Made by a program: the position numbers and the translations under genes. DNA of 64,000 bases from Paraburkholderia aromaticivorans (lineage in GTDB: Bacteria > Pseudomonadota > Gammaproteobacteria > Burkholderiales > Burkholderiaceae). Location of the stretch: positions 1,240,001 through 1,304,000 of the forward strand of contig NZ_CP051516.1 in assembly GCF_012689525.1 (NCBI RefSeq). Reading direction: 5' to 3'. How positions within the stretch are numbered: the first letter of the stretch is position 1; each line of letters begins with the position of its first letter. The notes under the pieces are model-generated. The model was not told the origin of the DNA and searched no databases. It saw only the letters and a program-made list of their open reading frames with translations. Below, in pieces: positions 26,397 to 35,720 of this stretch.

Positions 26397-27428
26397 TCAC
26401 GCGGCGGCGCTTTCCTCGCGATACGAGGTGCGCGGCAGCGGCTTCAGATGCGCGGCGAATTGCTCGGAGGCTGCCGCCCAGGAGAAGCGTTCGGCCCACG
26501 CGCGCGCGTGGTTGCGATCGATCTTCAAGGCTTCGAGGCAGGCTTCGCGCAAGTCCTCGTGCATCGCGCCCGCGCGGCCGTCGCCGAGCACATCGATCGG
26601 ACCGGTGACGGGATACGCCGCGACCGGCGTGCCGCAGGCGAGCGCTTCGAGCAATACGAGCCCGAATGTGTCGGTGCGGCTCGGGAATACGAAAACATCC
26701 GCCGCCGCATACACCTTCGCCAGCTCGGCCTGCGTCAGCACGCCCAGGTAATTCGCTTGCGGATAGCGCGACTTCAGTTCGGCGAGTGCCGGACCTTCAC
26801 CGGCGACCCACTTCGAACCGGGCAGATCGAGCTTCAGAAACGCCTCGACGTTTTTCTCGACCGCCACACGTCCCACGTACAGAAAGATCGGCCGTGCGCT
26901 ATTAAGCACCTTCGAGTCCATCTGGTGAAAGATGTCCAGGTCGACGCCGCGCGTCCACAGCACGACGTTGGTGAAGCCGAATTTTTCGAGGTCGCTCTTG
27001 ACGACCGGCGTGGGCGCCATCACAGCCAGCGACGGCTTGTGAAACCAGTGCAGAAACTTGTAGGTCGCGGCGATCGGAATGCCGAAACGCGCCTGCACGT
27101 ACTCCGGAAAACGCGTGTGATAAGCGGTCGTGAACGGCAGCTTGTGCTGGATTGCGTAGGCCCGCGCGGCCATGCCGAGCGGGCCTTCGGTGGCGATGTG
27201 CAATGCGTCGGGCGAGAAGGCGTCGATACGCTCGCGCAGTTTGCGGCGCGGCAGCAGCGAGAGGCGGATCTCCGGATAAGTCGGGCAAGGGATCGTCTTG
27301 AATTCGAGCGGCGTCAGCAGATCGACGTGATGGCCGAGTGCGCTGAGTTCGCGCGTGGTGTTTTTCAGCGTGCGCACGACGCCATTGACCTGCGGTTCCC
27401 ATGCGTCGGTGACGATCATGATCTTCAT
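26397..27428 (-). CDS. Glycosyltransferase family 4 (GT-B fold, mannosyltransferase-like)
   Basis: A 343-residue retaining glycosyltransferase. The N-terminal domain begins KIMIVTDAWEPQVNGVVRTL, the usual GT4 opening, and contains YHTRFPEYVQ; the C-terminal nucleotide-sugar domain has VGRVAVEKN, GEGPALAEL, and the EX7E-type FPSRTDTFGLVLLEALACG. These match the group often annotated as GDP-mannose-dependent alpha-mannosyltransferase, which acts on lipid acceptors at the cytoplasmic face. It lies between a predicted phosphoesterase and DgkA on the same strand, which supports glycolipid work. The exact donor and acceptor cannot be read from sequence. Confidence 0.88.
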   Translation of the reverse strand: MKIMIVTDAWEPQVNGVVRTLKNTTRELSALGHHVDLLTPLEFKTIPCPTYPEIRLSLLPRRKLRERIDAFSPDALHIATEGPLGMAARAYAIQHKLPFTTAYHTRFPEYVQARFGIPIAATYKFLHWFHKPSLAVMAPTPVVKSDLEKFGFTNVVLWTRGVDLDIFHQMDSKVLNSARPIFLYVGRVAVEKNVEAFLKLDLPGSKWVAGEGPALAELKSRYPQANYLGVLTQAELAKVYAAADVFVFPSRTDTFGLVLLEALACGTPVAAYPVTGPIDVLGDGRAGAMHEDLREACLEALKIDRNHARAWAERFSWAAASEQFAAHLKPLPRTSYREESAAA

Positions 27429-27464
27429 CGGTTTCGGCCCAATAGAGAAGTTAACAAGCAGGGA

Positions 27465-28406
27465 CTACGCGGTCGCCCGGGCCTTTTGCACGCCCACTTC
27501 CGGGGAGCGCATCACGGTCCAGTAGATCACCTTGAGTTCGCCTTCGTACGTCTCGACGAGCGCCGACAGGCTTTCGACCCAGTCGCCGTCGTTGCAATAC
27601 AGGACGCCGTCGATATCGCGTATCTCGGCTTTATGGATGTGCCCGCAGACGACGCCGTCGCAGCCGCGGCGGCGCGCTTCGTCGGTCATCACGCGTTCGA
27701 ACGAGGAGATGAAATTCACCGCGTTCTTCACCTGATGCTTCAGGTACTGCGACAGCGACCAGTACGGAAAACCGAGCCGGCTGCGGATCCGGTTGAACCA
27801 GCGGTTCAGGATCAGGATCATGGTGTAGAGCGTGTCGCCGAGATAGGCGAGCCACTTGGCGTGCTGGATCACGCCGTCGAACAGATCGCCGTGCACGATC
27901 CACAGACGCTTGCCGGCGAGCGTGGTGTGAAACGCCTCGCCGCGCACGTGGATGTCGCCGAACGCGAGGTCGCAGAACTGGCGCGCGGCTTCGTCGTGAT
28001 TGCCGGGCACGTAGATCACCTGGGTGCCTTTGCGCGCCTTGCGCAGCACTTTCTGCACGACGTCGTTGTGCGCCTGCGGCCAGTACCAGCCTTTCCTCAA
28101 CTGCCAGCCGTCGATGATGTCGCCGACGAGGTACAGATACTCCGAGTCGTTGTGGCGCAGGAAGTCGAGCAGATAGGGCGCCTGGCAGCCGCTCGAGCCG
28201 AGATGGATGTCGGACAGCCAGATGGTGCGGTAGCGATGCGGCTCGGCGTGATCGTCGTCGTGCTGGTCAGCGTTGACGTCGAGCGGCAGTGGCGCCACGG
28301 GCAACGGCAAGCCGTGACTGTGGTTGGGTTCCGGGCGGAACGCGACAGGGTCGACGCTCGGGCCGGTCTGGCGGAACAGGGAAGTCGCGGACGTTTTGGG
28401 GTCCAT
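27465..28406 (-). CDS. Calcineurin-like metallophosphoesterase, LpxH-related (COG2908)
   Basis: A 313-residue metal-dependent phosphoesterase. Metal-binding motifs are in order: SDIHLGS (about residue 65), GDIIDGW, GNHDE, IVHGD and CGHIHKAE. This set and spacing resemble LpxH, which cleaves UDP-2,3-diacylglucosamine, but the protein is longer than the usual 240 residues. It has about 60 extra N-terminal residues rich in Pro, Asp and His. Since organisms of this group encode a standard LpxH elsewhere, it is more likely a paralogue. It is first in a block with the glycosyltransferase and DgkA. An inverted repeat stands about 50 bases upstream. Confidence 0.85.
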   Translation of the reverse strand: MDPKTSATSLFRQTGPSVDPVAFRPEPNHSHGLPLPVAPLPLDVNADQHDDDHAEPHRYRTIWLSDIHLGSSGCQAPYLLDFLRHNDSEYLYLVGDIIDGWQLRKGWYWPQAHNDVVQKVLRKARKGTQVIYVPGNHDEAARQFCDLAFGDIHVRGEAFHTTLAGKRLWIVHGDLFDGVIQHAKWLAYLGDTLYTMILILNRWFNRIRSRLGFPYWSLSQYLKHQVKNAVNFISSFERVMTDEARRRGCDGVVCGHIHKAEIRDIDGVLYCNDGDWVESLSALVETYEGELKVIYWTVMRSPEVGVQKARATA

Positions 28407-28760
28407 GGCTCACGCGTCGAGTTGCGGTGCCCGTATTGGGCCAAGTGTGCGTGACTGTGCCGTGACAGTCATGAGAAGTTCTTATTACTGCGGGGTGGGG
28501 GAAGTGAGCCGGCGGGGTGTGAGAGGGGGGGCAGAACACTAACGGTCTTGGCGGGCGGGGCTCGCGTGGTGTGGTGGCTGACCGTGGGGTGAATGATTGA
28601 GAGGTCAGCACGGCCGCGACCTGCGCGGCGCGCGTAGTGTGGTAGCGGCCCAACAGGAAAGCAAAATAACCGGCCGGCACGGCCCCGCTCGGCATGACGC
28701 GCCCGGCGTGATAGCGGCCCGACAGGAAAGCGAAATCCCGGCCGGGCAGCGTGAGACGGC
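28407..28760. other. Intergenic region with inverted repeat and two-copy direct repeat
   Basis: This 354-base gap lies between the RDD gene end and the phosphoesterase start, both read on the minus strand. It holds TGACTGT (28452-28458) and ACAGTCA (28465-28471) separated by 6 bases, a small AGAAGTTCT palindrome (28474-28482), a G-rich stretch (about 28491-28535), and two imperfect 39-base direct repeats. A long minus-strand frame crosses it and the RDD gene in another phase, but it overlaps both genes and is not convincing. Confidence 0.5.
28639..28746. repeat. Two-copy imperfect direct repeat, 69-base period
   Basis: The segment with TAGCGGCCCRACAGGAAAG begins at 28643 and recurs at 28712. 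The two copies extend over about 39 bases each (28639-28677 and 28708-28746) and differ at a few positions. The period of 69 is a multiple of three, but no supported gene reads through. Copies elsewhere in the genome cannot be judged from this window. Confidence 0.6.
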
Positions 28761-29282
28761 TCAGCGCGAGACGCTGACGACCCGAGTGCCGGCGAGGCGG
28801 TCGTGCAGGAATTGGCGCTGCGGATCGAAACGGCCGGTGGCGGCCCACAGCACGAACCAGATGCCGGCGATCAGCAACGTCTGCGGCAGCTTGAGCCCGA
28901 GCAGTGGATGCAGCGCCAGCGGCGGCAAAAACCACAGCCACGCGAGCACGTAGCGGGCGATTGCGCGGCCGGTGGAGAGCGGTGCGCCGTCGGCGGCGAC
29001 CACGCGCAGGCGCCAGGTTTTCATCGGCAAGGTCTGGCCGCTGTGGGTCCAGAACCAGACAAAGTACACGCCGACCACGAGGCCGATCCATGTCGCCAGC
29101 AGGTTGTGATGGGTCAGGCCGTTGCGTTGCTGCGTCAGCGTGCTGAAAAGATAGCCGGCGATAAACACCACGCCGAACAGGATCAGCGCTTCGTAGAGCA
29201 GCGCCGCGAGGCGCCGCCGGACGGTGGGTGCGTCGCCGTTGGTGTCGGCGGCCAGTGCCGGGGTCGTGAGCGGCTGGGACAC
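28761..29282 (-). CDS. RDD family membrane protein
   Basis: A 173-residue inner-membrane protein with three or four hydrophobic helices. The family name residues are seen in RRLAALLYEALILFG (the Arg of helix 1) and near the end QFLHDRLAGTRVV (the Asp-Arg). The middle contains GQTLPMKTWRLRVVAADG, a common RDD signature. The function of the family is largely unknown; some members are linked to ion stress. It is the last gene of the sigma factor/DUF3619/DUF3106 block, starting 12 bases after the DUF3106 stop, which suggests one transcript. Confidence 0.9.
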   Translation of the reverse strand: MSQPLTTPALAADTNGDAPTVRRRLAALLYEALILFGVVFIAGYLFSTLTQQRNGLTHHNLLATWIGLVVGVYFVWFWTHSGQTLPMKTWRLRVVAADGAPLSTGRAIARYVLAWLWFLPPLALHPLLGLKLPQTLLIAGIWFVLWAATGRFDPQRQFLHDRLAGTRVVSVSR

Positions 29283-29294
29283 GGCGCGCCGGGC

Positions 29295-30053
29295 TCAGGA
29301 ACCGTTGAAGATCGACGGCGCTTCGGCCGGCGAAACCGGCAGCGGCGTAGCGGGCACGAAGCTGCCGCCGGCGGGAATCGGCGGCGTGGCAACCGGGCTC
29401 GGCAATGACGCCGCAGCCGCGGCGCTTACAGCTGCCGTGCCGCTTGCGCCGTGCTCGCGCGCATTGACGAGGCGGTCGATCCCCTTGATTTCATTGCGGC
29501 CCGAAGGCGGCGCGCTAACCACGCTGGGCCGGCGTTTGTGCTCGCTGGCGGCGAGCCGTTCTTTCTGCTCTTCGGGCAACTGCTGATACGCCTTCCAGGC
29601 GTTCTGACGGGTTTCGCGCGGCAATTCCTTCGATACCTGATAGTTTTCACGTGCGACGCGCCGCTGATCGGGCGTCATACGGGTCCATTCAGTCATGCGG
29701 TCATGTAAGCGTTTTTGCGCATCAGGCGACATCTTCGGGTAACGCGACGCGATCTTGATCCATTTTCGCTTACGTTCTTCGCTGAAGGAGTCCCATTGGG
29801 CTTCGAACGGCGCGAGCGCGATATGCTCAGCCGAAGTCAGGCGCGACCACGCCATCGGGCTGTTGCTGCCGGGCAGGCTGGGCAAATCGACGGCGAGCGT
29901 CGGTGCGGGCACCTTGGCGGTCGCGTTCCCGCCCGCGGCAGGCGCGCTGACGGGCGACGGATTTGGATAAAAGCGCGGATAAGTCGCGGCAAACGACACC
30001 AGGGCCGCGATCGTGCATCCGAAAACAACGGCCAGGCCGCGCTTGTAACTCAC
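29295..30053 (-). CDS. DUF3106 domain protein, membrane-anchored
   Basis: A 252-residue protein with an N-terminal signal anchor (YKRGLAVVFGCTIAALVSFA), a Pro/Ala-rich spacer, and the DUF3106 domain at about residues 65-170: LTSAEHIALAPFEAQWDS, KWIKIASRYPKMSPDAQ, RMTEWTRMTPDQRRVAREN and AYQQLPEEQKERLAASE. The tail is low-complexity Ala/Pro/Ser. I start at GTG 30053, which has GGGAG about 8 bases upstream and lies 16 bases after the DUF3619 stop; a longer frame to ATG 30119 would overlap that gene. Function unknown; the domain is typical of beta-proteobacteria and usually follows an ECF sigma factor. Confidence 0.85.
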   Translation of the reverse strand: MSYKRGLAVVFGCTIAALVSFAATYPRFYPNPSPVSAPAAGGNATAKVPAPTLAVDLPSLPGSNSPMAWSRLTSAEHIALAPFEAQWDSFSEERKRKWIKIASRYPKMSPDAQKRLHDRMTEWTRMTPDQRRVARENYQVSKELPRETRQNAWKAYQQLPEEQKERLAASEHKRRPSVVSAPPSGRNEIKGIDRLVNAREHGASGTAAVSAAAAASLPSPVATPPIPAGGSFVPATPLPVSPAEAPSIFNGS

Positions 30054-30069
30054 CCGAAGAATCTCCCGC

Positions 30070-30498
30070 TCAGTGGGCGCGTGAAAGGTACGCGTTGAAA
30101 CCGTGGTCGAGATAGGCATTGAGCGGCAGGTCGTCGCTTAGCATGGCGGCATCGATATCGGCGAGTTCGGCGGTGCGTTGCTGGTCTTCCCAGTAGGCAA
30201 TGCCCACAAGGCTGATGACCAGCGCGGCGAGCGGCCACGCGAGCGCAAAGCGGCGCAGCGGGGAGCGGCGGCGCCGCGGCAGTTCGACCGGCGGCATGCC
30301 GCCGGCCATGCCCGCGCCGGCGAAGGCCGGGACGAACACCGGCGCGCTCACGGTTTCGGGCTTCTTGCGGGCGAGCGCGGCACGACGCGCCGCGGCGAGT
30401 CGATCGGCGGTGGCGGACGGAATGCTGGCGGCGTTTTCGTCGAGCGCGCGGCGCACCTGGCGGGCGAACTCGAGTTCTTTAGTTTCGAGGGAGCTCAT
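30070..30498 (-). CDS. DUF3619 family protein, possible membrane partner of the sigma factor
   Basis: A 142-residue protein with a cytoplasmic N-terminal segment (KELEFARQVRRALDENAASI, then TADRLAAARRAALAR), one membrane helix at about residues 84-101 (FALAWPLAALVISLVGIAYW) and a short acidic C-terminal part with ELADIDAAMLSDDLPLNAYLD broken for length. Its start overlaps the sigma factor stop (ATGA), so the two are translationally coupled. That position and topology are what an anti-sigma factor would show, although the family is formally uncharacterised and lacks a recognisable zinc motif. I give the anti-sigma role as inference only. Confidence 0.85.
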   Translation of the reverse strand: MSSLETKELEFARQVRRALDENAASIPSATADRLAAARRAALARKKPETVSAPVFVPAFAGAGMAGGMPPVELPRRRRSPLRRFALAWPLAALVISLVGIAYWEDQQRTAELADIDAAMLSDDLPLNAYLDHGFNAYLSRAH

Positions 30499-31058
30499 AG
30501 CGTGATTCCTTTGGCCTTGAGCGCTTGCGCCAGCGTGTGGGTGGCCCGCGAGCAGTGCGTTTTCACACTGCCTTCGGAGCAGCCCATCGCGGCGGCAGTC
30601 TCGGCGACATCCATATCTTCCCAATAACGCATGAGAAACGCCTCCCGTTGACGTGCCGGTAACTTTTGGATCTCGTCGTCGATTAACTGCAGAACCTGTT
30701 CGCGTTCGAGCTTCTGTTCGTTGCTCTCGGAGCCCGCCGAGCCCTGCTGGGCCTCGAAGGTTTCGAGGGGGTCGAAATCTTCGTCGTCGGCGTTGCCGAG
30801 CGACGAGAAGAGACTGACCCAAGTATTGCGTACTTTGGCACGACGGAAATAGTCGTGCATCGCATTCTGCAGAATACGCTGAAACAGCAGCGGAAGTTCG
30901 GCGGGCGGACGGTCGCCATATTTTTCGGCGAGCTTGATCATCGCGTCCTGCACGATATCCAGCGAGGCGTCGTCGTCCCGCACGGCGTAGACCGTCTGCT
31001 TGAATGCGCGCCTTTCGACGCCCGCCAAAAAATCGGCGAGTTCCTTGTCTGATGCCAT
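30495..31058 (-). CDS. ECF-type RNA polymerase sigma factor
   Basis: A 187-residue sigma-70 family factor of the extracytoplasmic function group. Region 2 is at residues about 15-90 (TVYAVRDDDASLDIVQDAMI, ILQNAMHDYFRRAKVRNTW) and region 4 at about 125-180 (LPARQREAFLMRYWEDMDVA, MGCSEGSVKTHCSRA). Between them is an acidic linker (NADDEDFDPLETFEAQQG). It directs RNA polymerase to a stress regulon that cannot be predicted. It heads a block with DUF3619, DUF3106 and RDD genes, all envelope-linked, and ECF factors commonly activate their own operon; the promoter would lie in 31059-31150. Confidence 0.92.
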   Translation of the reverse strand: MASDKELADFLAGVERRAFKQTVYAVRDDDASLDIVQDAMIKLAEKYGDRPPAELPLLFQRILQNAMHDYFRRAKVRNTWVSLFSSLGNADDEDFDPLETFEAQQGSAGSESNEQKLEREQVLQLIDDEIQKLPARQREAFLMRYWEDMDVAETAAAMGCSEGSVKTHCSRATHTLAQALKAKGITL

Positions 31059-31409
31059 CCGTTGGGGGTCGGCGCAGCGAGCGTGCGCGTAATCGGTCGA
31101 AAAATGTCGTAAAGCTCGCGGATGTTAACAAACTTTCGCGCAGATGGGGCGAAACGCGGCTCACCTTGCGTCTATATAACAGGCTGTCGGTCAATTTTGA
31201 GATTCGGGCGATGGCGCCACGGCAATATTTGCTTGACCTCGCGGGCGTCTGCAGATATCGTCGCTGGTTCGCAACATAAGTGACTTGTCTCAATTGAGGT
31301 GTGGCCCAAGAAGCTCACCTGTCAACTGGACGCGCCGCTTGAACCCGAGCCACAAGCCCGGCAGAGAGCACCCGATCAAATTTTTGCCGAAATTTCGAAA
31401 GGTGAATTA
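31059..31409. other. Divergent intergenic region between the sigma factor and ilvB
   Basis: These 351 bases separate the sigma factor (minus strand) from ilvB (plus strand). The part near 31100-31200 is AT-rich (TTAACAAACTTTCG, TATATAACAG) and presumably holds the sigma factor promoter. The ilvB leader starts near 31268 if the promoter below is correct and is about 140 bases long. A short frame at 31211-31279 lies across that promoter and looks fortuitous. I see no clear attenuator. Confidence 0.5.
31233..31261 (+). promoter_or_regulatory. Candidate sigma-70 promoter for ilvBNC
   Basis: TTGACC (31233-31238) and TATCGT (31256-31261) are separated by exactly 17 bases, about 150 bases before the ilvB start. 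The -35 matches consensus in 5 of 6 positions and the -10 in 4 of 6. No other pair of this quality is seen in the region. Confidence 0.45.
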
Positions 31410-33173
31410 ATGAATATGCCCAGCGCGGAATTCTCCACGTCGGATACGACTCCCCATCCCGAAGCTGACTCTATCGGCGCCACCGTGCTCATGAAGGCAC
31501 TGGCCGACGAAGACGTCGAGTTTGTGTGGGGCTATCCCGGCGGCTCGGTACTCTACATTTACGACGAGCTGTACAAGCAGGACAAGTTCCAGCATATCCT
31601 CGTGCGCCACGAGCAGGCCGCGGTCCACGCCGCCGACGCCTACGCGCGTTCCACCGGCAAAGTCGGTGTGTGCCTCGTGACTTCCGGCCCCGGCGTCACC
31701 AATGCGGTGACCGGCATCGCCACCGCTTACATGGATTCCATTCCGTTGGTGGTGATCAGCGGCCAGGTGCCGACTGCCGCGATCGGCCAGGATGCGTTCC
31801 AGGAGTGCGACACGGTCGGTATCACGCGTCCTTGCGTGAAGCACAACTTCCTTGTGAAGGACGTGCGCGATCTCGCCGCCACCGTCAAGAAAGCGTTTTT
31901 TATCGCTCGTACCGGCCGTCCCGGCCCGGTGTTGATTGACATTCCGAAAGACGTGTCGAAAACGCCTTGCCAATACGAGCCGCTCAAGAGCGTGTCGCTG
32001 CGCTCGTACAACCCGGTCACGAAAGGTCACTCCGGCCAGATTCGCAAGGCCGTGGCCTTGTTGCTGTCGGCCAAGCGTCCTTATATCTACACCGGCGGCG
32101 GCATCATTCTCGCGGACGCCTCGCGTGAACTGAATCAGTTCGCCGATCTGCTCGGCTATCCCGTCACCAACACGTTGATGGGTCTGGGCGGCTACCGCGC
32201 GAGCGACAAGAAATTCCTCGGCATGCTCGGCATGCACGGCACGTACGAAGCCAACATGGCGATGCAGCACTGTGACGTGCTGATCGCGATCGGCGCGCGC
32301 TTCGACGACCGTGTGATCGGCGACCCGGCGCACTTCTCGTCGCGTCCGCGCAAGATCATCCATATCGACATCGATCCGTCCTCCATCTCCAAGCGCGTCA
32401 AGGTCGACATTCCGATCGTCGGCGACGTGAAGGAAGTGCTGAAGGAATTGATCGAGCAGTTGCAAACGGCCGAACATGGCCCGGACACCGCGGCGCTCGC
32501 CGACTGGTGGAAGGACATCGAAGCCTGGCGCGCGAAAGACTGCCTGAAGTTCGACCGCAAGAGCGACATCATCAAGCCGCAGTACGTGGTGGAAAAGGCG
32601 TGGGAACTGACCGACGGCAATGCCTTTGTGTGTTCCGACGTCGGCCAGCACCAGATGTGGGCGGCGCAGTTCTATCGCTTCAACAAGCCGCGCCGCTGGA
32701 TCAACTCCGGGGGTCTCGGCACGATGGGCTTCGGCCTGCCGGCGGCGATGGGCGTGAAGATGGCGCACCCGGACGACGACGTGCTCTGTATCACGGGCGA
32801 AGGCTCGATCCAGATGTGTATCCAGGAGTTGTCGACCTGCAAGCAGTACGAGACGCCCATCAAGATCATTTCGCTGAACAACCGCTATCTGGGCATGGTG
32901 CGCCAGTGGCAGCAGATCGAATACAGCAAGCGCTATTCGCATTCGTACATGGATGCGCTGCCGGATTTCGTGAAGCTCGCCGAAGCGTACGGCCACGTCG
33001 GCATGCGGATCGAACGCACGGCCGATGTCGAGCCGGCGCTCAAGGAAGCGCTGCGCCTGAAAGATCGCACGGTGTTTCTCGATTTCCAGACCGATCCGAC
33101 CGAAAACGTCTGGCCGATGGTTCAGGCCGGCAAGGGCATCACCGAGATGCTCATGGGTTCGGAAGATCTATAA
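31410..33173 (+). CDS. ilvB: Acetolactate synthase large subunit
   Basis: The catalytic subunit of acetohydroxyacid synthase, which joins two pyruvates, or pyruvate and 2-oxobutyrate, in the first common step of valine, leucine and isoleucine synthesis. The 587-residue product has the N-terminal thiamine diphosphate domain with GYPGGSVLYIYDEL and the catalytic Glu in RHEQAAVHAADAYAR, the FAD-type middle domain, and the C-terminal motif GEGSIQMCIQELS to NNRYLGMVRQWQ that binds magnesium-ThDP. The ATG at 31410 has AAAGGTGA 5-12 bases upstream; the frame is open to 31299 without a good site. ilvN and ilvC follow on the same strand. ilvI is an equivalent symbol. Confidence 0.96.
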   Translation: MNMPSAEFSTSDTTPHPEADSIGATVLMKALADEDVEFVWGYPGGSVLYIYDELYKQDKFQHILVRHEQAAVHAADAYARSTGKVGVCLVTSGPGVTNAVTGIATAYMDSIPLVVISGQVPTAAIGQDAFQECDTVGITRPCVKHNFLVKDVRDLAATVKKAFFIARTGRPGPVLIDIPKDVSKTPCQYEPLKSVSLRSYNPVTKGHSGQIRKAVALLLSAKRPYIYTGGGIILADASRELNQFADLLGYPVTNTLMGLGGYRASDKKFLGMLGMHGTYEANMAMQHCDVLIAIGARFDDRVIGDPAHFSSRPRKIIHIDIDPSSISKRVKVDIPIVGDVKEVLKELIEQLQTAEHGPDTAALADWWKDIEAWRAKDCLKFDRKSDIIKPQYVVEKAWELTDGNAFVCSDVGQHQMWAAQFYRFNKPRRWINSGGLGTMGFGLPAAMGVKMAHPDDDVLCITGEGSIQMCIQELSTCKQYETPIKIISLNNRYLGMVRQWQQIEYSKRYSHSYMDALPDFVKLAEAYGHVGMRIERTADVEPALKEALRLKDRTVFLDFQTDPTENVWPMVQAGKGITEMLMGSEDL

Positions 33174-33298
33174 CGACGGCGCGTGTGGGTAAACGCAGCG
33201 TTAGCTTCGTCATGCGCGCCTTCATGAAAGGCGAGGGCGGACGAAGCGGCGCGAAGCCGTTCGCGGACATCGACAAAAACATCTGGAAGAAGCGAAAC

Positions 33299-33790
33299 AT
33301 GAGACACATCATTTCCGTCCTGCTGGAAAACGAACCGGGCGCGTTATCACGCGTGGTTGGTCTCTTCTCGGCACGCGGCTACAACATTGAAACCTTGACG
33401 GTGGCTCCGACCGAAGACCGTTCGCTGTCGCGCATGACCATCGTCTCCATTGGCTCGGACGACGTGATCGAACAGATCACGAAGCATCTGAACCGCCTGA
33501 TCGAGGTGGTGAAAGTGGTCGACCTTACCGAGGGCGCCCACATCGAGCGCGAGCTGATGTTGATCAAGGTGAGGGCGGTCGGCAAGGAACGTGAGGAGAT
33601 GAAACGGATGTCGGATATTTTCCGCGGCCGCATCATCGACGTCACCGAAAAGACCTACACGATCGAACTGACGGGCGCGAGCGACAAGCTCGATGCCTTC
33701 ATCGAAGGGATCGACGCTACCGCGATTCTCGAAACGGTCCGCACGGGCGGCTCGGGGATCGGTCGCGGCGAGCGCATTCTGAAGGTGTGA
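33299..33790 (+). CDS. ilvN: Acetolactate synthase small (regulatory) subunit
   Basis: The 163-residue regulatory subunit that activates IlvB and confers feedback inhibition by valine. It has the N-terminal ACT domain (SVLLENEPGALSRVVGLFSARGYNIETL-type opening; here residues 5-32) and the C-terminal small-subunit domain with ELMLIKVRA and FRGRIIDVTEKTYTIELTG. This longer form is usually called IlvH or IlvN. It lies 125 bases after ilvB; GAAGAAGCG precedes the ATG. The frame is open upstream across ilvB in another phase, which is a shadow. The next gene is ilvC. Confidence 0.95.
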   Translation: MRHIISVLLENEPGALSRVVGLFSARGYNIETLTVAPTEDRSLSRMTIVSIGSDDVIEQITKHLNRLIEVVKVVDLTEGAHIERELMLIKVRAVGKEREEMKRMSDIFRGRIIDVTEKTYTIELTGASDKLDAFIEGIDATAILETVRTGGSGIGRGERILKV

Positions 33791-33883
33791 CGCGCAAGCG
33801 TTCATGCCGTCTCGATCCAGGCCGGCAGTGCCTTTAAGAACCGGCCACGCAACACACTATTTGCAGTATTTGAATTTCACTGA

Positions 33884-34927
<1,044 letters not shown>

Positions 34928-34981
34928 GCTGGTTTTGGCTGATGTCCGGTGCGGCGCTATGCCGTAACAGCCGGACAGATC

Positions 34982-35020
34982 AAAAAGCCGCCCAAGGGTG
35001 CTGAACCCTGGGCGGCTTTT
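34982..35020 (+). terminator. Intrinsic terminator after ilvC
   Basis: A strong hairpin: AAAAGCCGCCC and AGGG on the left pair with CCCT and GGGCGGCTTTT on the right around the loop TGCTGAA, with one bulged A. It is flanked by A and T runs, so it could work on both strands. It lies between ilvC and psd. Confidence 0.92.
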
Positions 35021-35057
35021 GCTATCCTACGGTTTTACAAAAACACAGAAGCCATTC

Positions 35058-35696
35058 ATGAATTACCCACATCCGATCATCGCGCGAGAAGGCTGGCCGT
35101 TCATCGCCATCGCGGCCGTCGTTGCACTGCTGGTTCACTTCATCGCGGGGTTCGGCTTTTCATGGCTGTTCTGGCTCCTCCTGATCTTCGTCGTGCAGTT
35201 CTTCCGCGATCCGGCGCGCCCGATCCCCACGCAGGCGAATGCCGTGCTGTGCCCGGCCGACGGCCGTATCGTCGCGGTCGAAACCGCGCATGATCCGTAC
35301 GCCAATCGTGAAGCGCTGAAGATCAGCGTGTTCATGAACGTCTTCAACGTCCACTCGCAACGTTCGCCGGTGGATGGCGCGATCTCCAAGGTCGAATATT
35401 TCCCGGGCGCGTACCTGAATGCCGCGGTGGACAAGGCTTCGACCGAAAACGAGCGCAATGCGGTGGTGATCGAAATGGCCGGCGGCCAGACGGTGACCTC
35501 GGTGCAGATCGCCGGTTTGATCGCGCGGCGCATTCTTTGCTACGTACGGGCAGGTGAGCCGCTCACCCGTGGTCAGCGGTACGGATTTATCCGCTTCGGT
35601 TCGCGCGTCGACGTGTATCTGCCGGTGGGCAGCCGTCCGCGTGTGTCGATCGGCGAGAAGGTTTCGGCGTCGTCCACGATCCTCGCTGAACTATAA
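35058..35696 (+). CDS. psd: Phosphatidylserine decarboxylase proenzyme
   Basis: Psd makes phosphatidylethanolamine from phosphatidylserine at the inner membrane. The 212-residue product is of the short (archaeal-like, type B) class: an N-terminal membrane segment ([20 protein letters not shown]), then [37 protein letters not shown] and the self-cleavage site [10 protein letters not shown], where the Ser becomes the pyruvoyl cofactor. The ATG at 35058 follows the ilvC terminator by 37 bases. pssA begins 25 bases after its stop, so substrate-producing and substrate-using enzymes are adjacent. Confidence 0.95.
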   Translation: MNYPHPIIAREGWPFIAIAAVVALLVHFIAGFGFSWLFWLLLIFVVQFFRDPARPIPTQANAVLCPADGRIVAVETAHDPYANREALKISVFMNVFNVHSQRSPVDGAISKVEYFPGAYLNAAVDKASTENERNAVVIEMAGGQTVTSVQIAGLIARRILCYVRAGEPLTRGQRYGFIRFGSRVDVYLPVGSRPRVSIGEKVSASSTILAEL

Positions 35697-35720
35697 AGCG
35701 GCACACAGGAGGTTTTCCGA

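Noticed and set aside
28267..29091. Long minus-strand frame of 274 codons crossing the RDD gene and the repeat region
   Set aside because: It overlaps the RDD and phosphoesterase genes in another phase, is Arg/Pro-rich as expected of a GC-rich shadow frame, and has no recognisable domain.
31211..31279. 22-codon frame before ilvB with a few Leu codons, as a possible leader peptide
   Set aside because: It overlaps the predicted -35/-10 region, has no good ribosome site, and no attenuator hairpin follows.
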